The translations under genes were made by a program, and so were the position numbers. The notes beneath the pieces were generated by a model. It searched no databases. It saw only the letters and a program-made list of their open reading frames with translations, and was not told where the DNA came from. From the NCBI RefSeq assembly GCF_020360975.1, contig NW_025408684.1, positions 930,001 to 994,000 of the forward strand: DNA of 64,000 nt, in the 5' to 3' direction. This stretch comes from Hirsutella rhossiliensis (lineage: Eukaryota > Ascomycota > Sordariomycetes > Hypocreales > Ophiocordycipitaceae). Shown here one piece after another: positions 13,301 to 22,069 of this stretch; within the stretch, counting starts at the first letter, position 1; each line of letters opens with the position of its first letter.

Positions 13301-16300
13301 ATATTTTTTATTTAAGTTATAGATTTTATAAAACGTCGGCGTTATTTTATCTTTAAAATAAATTTTATAGTCTTATTAGCTATATTTAAGTAACCCTATC
13401 TTAAGTTCTTTTTTAAAGAGTTTATTATATTTCTAATATTCTTAAGGGATATTCTTTATTCTATCTTATAGGCTTTATTCTTTCTTTTAAGAGCTAGTTT
13501 CTCTTAACTTAAGCTCTTTTTAATTTATTTAAGGTCTTTCCTTAAAGTAGTAATAACTCTTTAAATCTTTATATTATATCCTTTATTTTATTTATATTAG
13601 ATACTAGGTTATATAGCTATATTAGTTAGTATATAAGTCTTATTAATCGATTTTATTATATCTATTAGTTTAGTTACTATTTTCGTTTATATTACTAAAG
13701 CTTATAATAATTTACTTAAATAGTTATCCCTTTTAGCTTATTTAGTAGCTAAATTATTATAAAACTTTACTTTCTTTTAAATCTATTAGTCTTAGAAACT
13801 TATATCTTTATTTTAATATAGCTAGCTAGTTTTCTAGTTAATTAATAGGTTGCTTTCCTATAGCTATAAAAGCCTTAATATAAGGTTATATTCTTTAATA
13901 TTTATAATATTAAAGTTAACTTATTTATTATAGCCCTAGATATTAATATTAAAGTAATTAATCTCTATATTAATAATTCTATTATTATAGTTAAAGGCCT
14001 CTCCTTTAATATTTATAAGTTTATATAGATCTTTCTTATATATTTATATAAGTTAGTAACGATTAACGACTTTAAGTAAAACGTAATTACCTATTACGCT
14101 ATAATTTAAAAGTATATATATATAATATCCCGCGATTTAAATATATAATATTATTTAGTTACTATAGCTTACTATTACTATATATAAGGTCCTTAGATCT
14201 TATTATATTATACTAGTCTATAGCCTTTTTATAGATAGTATACCTTATTTTTTACTTAGTTCTTATTTATTTTATTTAGGTATTCTTCTTTAATTTATTA
14301 TTAATATTATTTCTTTATATTTTCGTTATATAGTATTATATTAAGGCTTAAAAGACTAATTTCTTATAACTAATTAAAGATTTCTTATTTCTTAACGCTA
14401 TATTATTTATATTATATTACTTTATAGTTAATTATATACTATACTTTATAATTCTATTTATTTTTATACTAAAGGTTAAGTTTTTATTCTATATCTTTCT
14501 ATTTTATATATAGTATTTTTATATTAATTCTCCTTTAATCGAATATAGCTTATAGCCTTTATATATATTACTAATTATTTTTTAATATACTATTATATTA
14601 TTTATATTATACTTATACTTTTTTATATTTATAAACTTTATAGTTTAAGTATATATATTTATTATAATCTTCTTTATTATATTTAACTTATTATAAAGTC
14701 TTTAAAAGATTAAGGGTTTAAATACTTTAAAGTAAGTAGCGTTATACTATTCCTTTATTTTAGCGTATTTATAGATTTTATATATCTTTAAAAGATATCT
14801 TATTAATAAACTATAATTATCGCGGTATTTAAGTAGCGTACTATAATTAGGTTTTAATAATATAACTTAGTTATTTAAGTAGTATTAATTAATTTTCTAG
14901 TAGTTTAGTTTTATACTTAAGTAGGGTTTAGAAAGTATTTATCCTTTAAATCTAACTAAGAAAGCGTTATATTATACCTTTATTTAAAAGTATATTATAT
15001 AATCTAAGTAGATATATAATATCTATAAAATATATTTATAGTACTTATAAGTAAGTAGTATTTATAGATTATCTTTAAATTCTCTTTATAGTTACTATTC
15101 TTATTATAAAGCTATAAAAGTATCGACTATAGTAATAGCTATAGTATAGTCTCGTTTATATAGTACTAGTTAATATCGAATTAATATAGCTTATTAGTTT
15201 TCTATAAGAATTTAAGGTATTTATTAGGTTTTAATTTTAAGTATTTCTTTAAATTCTTTAAAGTATAAAGTATATTCTTTAATTATAGTATTTTCCCTTA
15301 GTAATAAGGGTAGTAATATAAGTTTATTCTTATCTTTTATTTCTCTAAGTATTTCTTATTCTTTAAAGCTTATATTATTAATACTTTATTATTCTTCCTT
15401 ATATTATTATTTAAGTTTTATAAGTATAAGGGCTATATCTATATCTTCTTTACTATATTATTAATAGACTACCTATTATTATTATAGATTTTTATTTTAT
15501 ATATCTTCCTAGAATTATTTACTATTTTTCTTAATTTAGTCTTAAGAGACTCTTTTAAGATAAGGGTATTTTAGTTTTATAAATTTAACTTATTTCTATA
15601 TTTTAAGATCCCTTTATTATATTATTATAAGGGTTTTCTTTAATAGCTTTAAGAGCTATTTAATACCGTTCTTATCGCTTAAGTATACTATATATTTATC
15701 GTTATAATATATAGTCTAACTAAAGAGTTTATACTTTAGTTCCTATTTATTAATAGCGTTTAAGTATTTCTTACCTTTTAAGGCTAATATTTAATAGGTT
15801 TTCTTCTCTTTATAAGGTTATCTATATTCTTTAAAGTAATATCTAGGTTTCCTATAATTAAAATACTTTCTTTTACTTTTCTATATTATATCTAGATCTA
15901 TCTTACCTAGGTTAGTTATATAAGTATAGGTAATAAGAGTTTCGCGCTTCTTTTTATAGTTAGCGTATTAGTTAAAATTATTCTTATAGGAAGGGTTTTA
16001 GTTTCCTCTTCCTTATTTCTTTTCTTAGCGTTATATATACTATTTATCGTCGATTTATACTACTATAGTAGTATAGTCTAAGAGGTTATTAAGTCGATTT
16101 TCCTTATAAAGCTTATCCTTAACTTCTTCTTTAAGCTTATTATAGAATTATAATATAAGGGGTTTATTATCTTAATTAAGCTTTATGGTAACTTAATAGA
16201 ACTTCGTAATATAATCTAATATTAAGATCCTTTATTAAAGTTCTTAGAGTTTTTATTTAGCTTCTTATTCTTTATTATTTATTTTAAATACTTTTATAAT

Positions 16301-17247
16301 AGCTTCTTTAAATCCTTAGAAACTAGTAAAGACTTTATCTATCTTATTATCTTATTGCGCTAGTTAATTATTAAGAAAGTCCCTTATAATAGGTCTAAAC
16401 TAAGCGAGTACTATTTTAAATAAATAATTTCCTATATAAAGTACCTTTTCTTTTCGACTAAGTCTAAGAGTTTTATAAGGTAAAACTAATAGTAGGCCTT
16501 AAGTTAGGTAAGAAAGTCTTAAAGTATACTATAAGTACCGTTAAATAGTCTTAGCTATTTTAGTTTAACTACTTCTCTAAGGTCCTTAACTTATCTATTA
16601 CTTTCTTTATTCCTAAGTAACTATACCTTATATTAAAAGGTAATAATCTTACGTATTATATCTTAAGGTAATATAATAGCTTTAGAGTTAGTTAATCTAG
16701 TTTACTATATAAGTATATTAATAGTTACGATATTACTTAGAGTAATATAGTATTATACTAAATAAGAGCTTTTAATATATAACGACTAGTATTATTCTTA
16801 AGGGATAAACCTATTAAGGGGTTTATATTAATAGATATAATAGGGCGTAGTCTAAGTAATAATAAGTATATTACGTTAGTAATAAGTTAAAGGTTATAGA
16901 CTATAAACTATAACTAGGTAATTAGAATTAAAGATAGAATTATAATAAAGATCTATATTAAAAGCTATTAAGCTATCTATTTAAAGGAGTAAAAGTAGGT
17001 AGCTATATATACCTATAGAAACTATCCTTAGATTATAGTCCTAGCCGTAATCCCCTTTATAGCTTACTATAGCTTACTTATAAGCTATATTCTTAAGTAG
17101 TAATCTATCTATATAAGGCTTACTTAGCTTACGTATACTCTAGGTAAGCTAAGCCTAAGTAACTTCTCGTCTTAACTATTATTCCGAGCTACCTTATTAT
17201 ATAAACGTAGCTAGCTCTCCTATAGCCCGCTAACTATAGTTATAATA
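13301..17247 (-). mobile_element. Gyp-2 copy, - orientation, lacking RT and integrase
   Basis: Matches about 53092-57035 of the full-length Gyp-2, in the same orientation: gag and the region between gag and RT, ending with the 5' LTR at 16778-17247. The RT and integrase parts (to the left in the full copy) are absent; the copy is cut at about 13301-13310. Its right 2.1 kb (15121-17247) is an inverted duplicate of 11183-13300. The zinc knuckle region lies near 15850-15890. Confidence 0.8.
16778..17247 (-). repeat. Gyp-2 LTR (5' LTR of the - truncated copy)
   Basis: A 470-bp LTR in minus orientation, ending CTATAGTTATAATA. It is followed directly by GTTAGCGGTAG, which does not match the sequence left of 11183, so no target duplication can be assigned. 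Confidence 0.8.
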
Positions 17248-17313
17248 GTTAGCGGTAGTATAAATAAATTATATTAGCCCTTATAAGCGCGCTTAAGGGT
17301 ATATAGACTAGGC

Positions 17314-18020
17314 TTAGTAAGCCTTCTTCTTTAATAAGGTCTCGATAATTAAATAGTTATCTTTATCCTCCTTCTTATCCTCCTTCTTATCCTCCTCCTT
17401 AATATAAAGCGCGGCCCTAGCTTTAAGGGCGCGGATCCGGCCTTTTAGGCTACCTAGCTAAGCGGCGACGGCGGCGGTATTAAGGATAGCGGCGGCGGCG
17501 GTAGCGGTGCTAGTAGTAGTAAAGGCAGCGGCGGCGGTAGAGGTAGCGGGGGTAGCTAAGGCGGCGGCGATAGTGCCCTTAAGAGAGAGAGAGTTAGCGC
17601 CGTAAGGAATATAGGAAAGGGAGCTTATATACTTAGGTATAAGGGCGGCGCGCTTAAGGAATCGTAAATTATAGTAGGCGGCGGCGGCAGCGGTTAAGGC
17701 GCGCTTAGCCTTATTTTAGTCCTTACCTAGCTCTATAGCGCTTTAAGCTATAGTAGTATAGGTAAGGATAGGCGGCGTAACCTTATAGGCACGGCTAGCC
17801 CGGGCGTATAAGAAGTAGCTGCCTTAAGGGCGGCTGGTAGTAGAGAGCGTAGCGGGGGCGGCGGCGGCGTAGGTAGTAAAGTTAACGGCCGAGAAGCTAG
17901 ATAGTAGGTAGCGCGGAGCAGTGGTAGGCGCGACTAAGGCGGCGGGGGTAGTAGGTAGGGTAGCGGGCGAGGCGAGGGCGCGATTAATAAAGTTATTAAT
18001 CTTAGCGGAGAAGTAAGATA
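17314..18020 (-). pseudogene. Ala/Thr-rich frame of Rep-D, gag-like, GC-rich
   Basis: On the minus strand this stretch is almost open: about 235 codons with only a handful of TAA/TAG codons. It ends at a TAA at 17314-17316. The product is Ala/Thr/Pro-rich (repeated GCC and ACC codons), with short motifs such as ALKARAALYI and a charged tail EEDKKEDKKEDKD encoded by a 12-bp direct repeat near 17366-17400. It resembles in composition, and in part in sequence, the + strand frame that runs off the window at 63192-64000. It survives better than its neighbours because GCC/ACC codons contain no CpA or TpG. A retroelement gag-like protein is a guess from composition and context; I recognise no domain. 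Confidence 0.4.
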
Positions 18021-19200
18021 AGGTAGAGGAGGATATATTAAATTATTTAAATAACTAGCGGTAGTATAGGTTAGCTTATATATAAGCGGTAGCGTAAAGC
18101 TAGGCGCTAAGAGACTTATAGTTATAGTTATAGCTACTACTATTAATACTAATAATAATAGTATAGTTAAGAGGAAAGAGTAATAAGGGCGCCTTAATAG
18201 GTTATTTACCTCCTAGCTATATACTAAGGTATAGGATTAATATTATAAGGGGCCGCTTATAGAGAGAGGGGTAAGGACCTTATATAAGGGTATTTACCCT
18301 TAGTATAGGTCTAAGTATTAGCTTAGACCTTAGCTAATAGCGTTACTAAGTAAGGTAAGCTATATATATAAATATATATTTAGTAGCGGTAAGTATAGTA
18401 TAAAGTTAAATCCTATATAAATTATTATTATAATATAATAAAAGGTACTTATAGTATAACCCTTTACCTACCTTATAATAGTTAGTATTATAAATTATAG
18501 CCTCTTACTTTATAAAGTAAGGAACTTATTAGTTAAAGTTATTATTATTATTATTATTAAAGCTATTATTATTATTATAGCTATTACTATAAGTATATAT
18601 TAATAGAGCGGCTTATATAGCTAAGAATAAACTAATACTTTAAGTAAAGTAAAACTTACTTATTACTATTACTATTATAGTTAAAAAAAAAGGGAATACT
18701 ACCTTATATACCCCTTAGTAAAGGAAGCTACTTAAGGCTAAAGGGATAGGTAACCTAAGGCTTATATAGGTCTAGGCCGGACGCCGGCTACCTAAGGGTA
18801 TATATAATAAGTTACGCTCTTATTTAAATAGCTAGCTAGCTAATAAGTATAAAGCTAGGTTCTAGCTACCTAAGCTAATAAGCGCGGGGATAATAAAGCT
18901 AGTAGGGCTAGTATAATTAATAGGAAAGGGTAAAGTAAAGCTAGCGGTATAAGCTTAATAGTATAAAAGCTATTAATAAGGTAGCGCTACGCCGCGCTTA
19001 AAAGGGGGTATTATATAAAAGTCTTTAACTACTATAAGTTATAGGCTTAGGCTATAGCCTAAGCTATATAATTATATATAAAGGGCTAGATCTTATATAT
19101 ATATATATAGGCTAGCTATATATAAAAGAGCTTTATATAGCTTATTAATATTATCTTATAAATAGTACTTATATATATACCTTTACCTACTTTATAATAG
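18021..19200 (-). repeat. Rep-D untranslated/terminal region, matches 62420-63180 reversed
   Basis: From about 18490 to 19200 this is the reverse complement of 62420-63180, including the TATATATATATA run next to a GGATCTAGCCCTT-like stretch and several ATT microsatellites (18541-18600). The part 18353-18490 matches 198-344 instead. No reading frame is seen. The arrangement suggests the 5' untranslated or LTR part of the same element that encodes the frame to its left. Confidence 0.55.
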
Positions 19201-19920
19201 TTATTAAGAAGTTCTTAAGAAAGTAACCCTTTTACCTAAGCTTATAACTATTATAAAAAAATAATAGCTACCTTTTAAATATAAGTAATAGTATTAATTA
19301 ATATATATAAAGTATATAATATTTAAAGGTAGTAGTTTCTATAGTAATTCCCTTCTTAAGCTTATAAATATAATAAGTTTAGTTAGTTAAATATAAAGAT
19401 TACTTTTAAATAGCTTAAAGCTATATTTCTATTAAAAATAGCGCCCTTAATAGCCTTATTATAAAAGATCTTAATCCTTAATAAGGCTATATTATATATA
19501 AGCTTAAGCTATATATATATAGCCTTTAAATATTATATATAGCTCTTTTTCTTATCTTTATACTAATTATATATTATATAGCTACTTAATATTAGCGTTT
19601 TTATACCTCTTAAAGAGCTTTATTATTAATAGCTTACTAAGCTTATTAACTTTATAATTATAGCGCCTTATTAAAAATAACGCTTCCTTTAAGTATATAA
19701 TATAGCTTTATTACTAGCTTTTATAAAAGAGAATATCTAAGCTAGCTTTAAAGCTATTAAGATTTATCTTATAAACGTTAATTACGCCCTTAAATATATT
19801 ATTAAGCTATAAGCTATAAACGATATCTTATATATACTTAAGAAGCTTAAGACTAATAAAATTAATAAAAATAAAGAATAATAAACTCCTTAAGATAGTA
19901 AGGAGGTTTAAAGATAGCTA
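19201..19920. other. Anonymous RIPed repeat-like DNA
   Basis: CpA/TpG-free, TA-rich DNA. A + strand stretch (about 19700-19880) reads as a possible gag-like helix-rich peptide (for example FKAIKIYLIN) with few stops. I find no second copy in the window and no diagnostic domain, so it is left unnamed. Confidence 0.35.
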
Positions 19921-20160
19921 GATCTTTTAAACTAAAATCTTATAAGTATTATTATTATTAAGATTATACTAGTAACCTATTTAAAGGTATCTAAAACTTC
20001 GACGTTAAATAAGAGGAAAAAACTAAAGTACTTAAAAGAAAACCCTCCCCTCTTTTATAGCTAGTCCGCCCTTATACTAACTAGGTCGCGGTTATAATAT
20101 ATAGGAATCTTATACTAGCTATCTTAGGTATTATTATAGTTAGTTAAAATTATATTAGCT
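19921..20160 (-). mobile_element. LINE1 3'-end fragment, reversed
   Basis: The reverse complement of this stretch matches the 3' ends of LINE1-B (about 43210-43394) and LINE1-C (about 62160-62324), including the AGAGGGGAGGGTTTTC region, the GAAGTTTTAGATACCTTTA region and the terminal (TAA)n tail, here (ATT)n at 19951-19965. A 5'-truncated LINE insertion is the natural reading; the boundary near 20160 is vague. Confidence 0.55.
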
Positions 20161-20948
20161 CTACTATAAAGTAACCTTAAAAAGTAACTCCTTTATATAT
20201 ATAGGGTATATAGCGTTAATCGGTAGTATAAGCGTTTTTTAGTTAACGGTTAATAGTTAATTATATAATTAACTTTAACCTTATCCTATAATAATATCTT
20301 CCTAGGCTTAACCTTATTTTTCCGTTATAAGGCTTAGCAGGCTATTTTTTTTATTAATGCCGGCCTTTAGCCGGGCTAGTAGTTAGGTTATCGCACCGGC
20401 TTTACGCCGTACTTATTAAGTTACTAGTATCGGCCCTAGGTTTTATTTTCCCGGTTAAGGGGCCTAGACCGAGGTTAGGGGGAGGTCCTAATAAATTCGT
20501 TGCTAGGTCTAAGTAGGCGAGGTCCGGGCCGGCCTACTTATAGTAGGGCTAGACTACTAGTATATTTATAAGCGCTTCTAAAAGCGCTAATTAGCTAATT
20601 AATAAGTAGGTTAGCGTAGTCTACTAGTCTAACTAAAAATTAATTATACCCCTAGCCGGATTTAAACTAACTCTAGCATTATAGCTAGTAGGCTTCTTAG
20701 GTATATAACTACTATACTACGAGGGTAATCTTATAGGTATTAATTATAGCTTTAAGATAGTAGCTACTAAGGCTAAGCGAGCTATCGATTAAAAGAATAG
20801 TCTTATAGTATCCTTTAAAGCTAAAAACGACTATTTTAAAGCTAAAATTAAAGCTTTAAAGCCCGCTAGCTATAAGAGCGTTAAAATTAACCTTAACGAC
20901 GCTTTTACTATAGTTCTAGATAAAGTTATCTTAAGAATCGTAAACTAC
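20161..20948. other. RIPed flank of the gene island without clear gene
   Basis: Still nearly free of CpA/TpG but richer in GC than the transposon blocks, with isolated surviving sites (20336, 20357, 20396). I see no copy elsewhere in the window. A + strand frame from about 20736 to 20947 is open apart from one TAA and reads Lys/Ala-rich; I cannot assign it. RIP leaking from the neighbouring repeats, or an old single-copy-looking transposon, would both explain it. Confidence 0.4.
20648..20725 (-). pseudogene. tRNA-like relic, RIP-mutated (possible SINE head)
   Basis: On the minus strand the sequence starts CCCTCGTAGTATAGTAG, like an A box (TRGYNNARNNG) after an acceptor strand, and has GTTAGTTTAAATCC, which becomes a consensus B box (GGTTCGAATCC) if its TA/TA changes are read as RIP. 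The outer ends TACCC and GGGTA can pair. The anticodon-arm candidate CTAGC...GCTAG has a 6-base loop, so it is not a clean tRNA. It may be a degraded tRNA or the tRNA-derived head of a SINE. Confidence 0.35.
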
Positions 20949-20975
20949 GTGGCGGACCTTAGGGGGTGGCGGACC
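20949..20975 (+). repeat. Direct repeat GTGGCGGACC x2 at the island edge
   Basis: The 10-mer occurs at 20949-20958 and 20966-20975, separated by TTAGGGG, exactly where the sequence changes from RIPed to normal. Its layout recalls the repeated subunits in the pogo terminal repeats at 28023 and 36541. It could be one end of a DNA transposon, but no matching left end was found. Confidence 0.4.
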
Positions 20976-21206
20976 CCTAGTAGATTACGTTACCTACTTA
21001 GAGGAAGGGCGAATCAGTGCCTATTCTAGAAGGCGGTGGGTGTCACGAGGCTTTCAGTGGAGCGGCAAAAGCCTCCCAGATGCCGGAGTGTCGCATCGAC
21101 CAGCATCGCGGCCACGCGACTGCAGTGTTCAGGGACAAATCAATTAGGGAATTCTTAAACGGCGCGCGTTCCTACGCGAAACGAGCACCATCTCCTATAC
21201 TCGACC
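20976..21206 (+). promoter_or_regulatory. 5' region of MRPS17
   Basis: 231 bases between the RIP boundary and the MRPS17 start. CpA and TpG are normal here from about 21010 on. An upstream ATG at 21017 opens a frame that overlaps the gene in another phase and does not look like a protein. No TATA box stands out. The promoter space is very short before RIPed DNA begins. Confidence 0.5.
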
Positions 21207-21750
21207 ATGTCATCGCCGGTTGCCAAGGCCGCGCGCCGTGTCACGCGCGAGCTCCACGGGGTCGTCGTTTCTGCCGGTCTCATGCAAAAGACTGTCAAGG
21301 TCCGAGTCGGTGGCCAAAAGTGGAATAAAGTCGTCAATAAGGTATGTGCGACTTGTTGCAGAGCCTCGGCCGTCTCTTGGGCACATCCTCATCTCGCCGC
21401 CGCAGTGGTTCGCCGATCCCAAACACTACCTCGTTCACGATCCAAACTCCTCTTTGAGAACGGGAGATGTCATCTCCATCGTCCCTGGCTGGCCCACCTC
21501 ACAACATAAGCGCCACGTCGTCAAGCACATCATCGCCCCGTATGGTGTCCCGATCGAGGAGCGGCCGCCAGTGCCGACATTGGAGGAAAGGATAACTGAG
21601 CGGGAAACCAAGAAAGCCGCAAAGGACCAGCGTAAGGCCGTCAGGAGGACCGAGGACGATGAGAAGGCCGGCAAAGGGGTGAGGAAAGAGGCAGAGTCGA
21701 CGAGAGAACGGCTGCAAACAACCGAAAACTCGTCGAGTGAAGTGGATTAA
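21207..21750 (+). CDS. MRPS17: Mitochondrial ribosomal protein uS17m (MRPS17)
   Basis: Small-subunit mitochondrial ribosomal protein of the S17 family, an OB-fold rRNA-binding protein. Exon 1 is 21207-21341 and exon 2 is 21406-21750, joined in phase 0 across a 64-bp intron (GTATGT...CAG), giving 159 residues. The N-terminal half carries the family signature: ELHGVVVSAGLMQKTVKVRV (about residues 15-34), then after the splice WFADPKHYLVHD and SLRTGDVISIVPGW (61-74), and HVVKHIIAPYG. The C-terminal third is Lys/Glu/Arg-rich, a common tail in fungal mitochondrial S17. The start at 21207 is the first Met that gives the conserved N-terminus. No good branch-point consensus is visible in the intron. 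It is convergent with the SAP1-like gene, with the stops 319 bp apart. An alternative frame past the stop is discussed in the findings. Confidence 0.9.
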
Positions 21751-22069
21751 GGGGGGCGAGCTCACTTTGCCGGAGCTCAAATGGATCGAGAATGACCGTC
21801 CGGTGGTTTCCCGTTCGGACCACAAGGTCGTCTGCCTCTACCGCGGTAATTGGACGCTCCGAAGAGGTGACTTGTAATATATCTGGTACGACACTAGTGG
21901 AACTGCATGCCAAGTCGTTTCTACACGGCAGATTCAACCGCACACAAGCTCGTTTCGGTGTCATCGACGTTTGACGTAGCGCTGTTGAAAAATTGGTGAG
22001 GACACGACGCTCTAAAGCACAAGACGCGCCGCCCCTCTAAGCCATCATAGTGGCAGCCTGCTGTTTGGC
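21751..22069. other. Convergent intergenic region
   Basis: Separates the MRPS17 and SAP1-like stops and must hold both 3' UTRs. A + strand frame (phase of 21683) stays open through the MRPS17 stop to a TAA near 21876, with codons ending mostly in G or C. No RNA gene or repeat is seen. Confidence 0.5.

Noticed and set aside
11183..17247. A single 6-kb DNA transposon with 2.1-kb terminal inverted repeats
   Set aside because: Both arms are Gyp-2 LTR plus gag, each LTR is exactly 470 bp, and no target duplication joins the outer ends. Two truncated retrotransposon copies fit better.
18541..18600. Functional microsatellite or CRISPR-like array
   Set aside because: Only short ATT/ATA runs without spacers; they match the reversed Rep-D copy near 63090 and are part of that repeat.
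1..20948. Centromere or mitochondrial DNA
   Set aside because: AT-rich and repeat-filled, but every large part is explained by RIPed transposons, and the opposite block has the same nature. Centromere function cannot be judged from sequence alone.
21435..21964. Minus-strand open frames across MRPS17
   Set aside because: Shadows of the sense gene, with no family-like motif and no consistent start.
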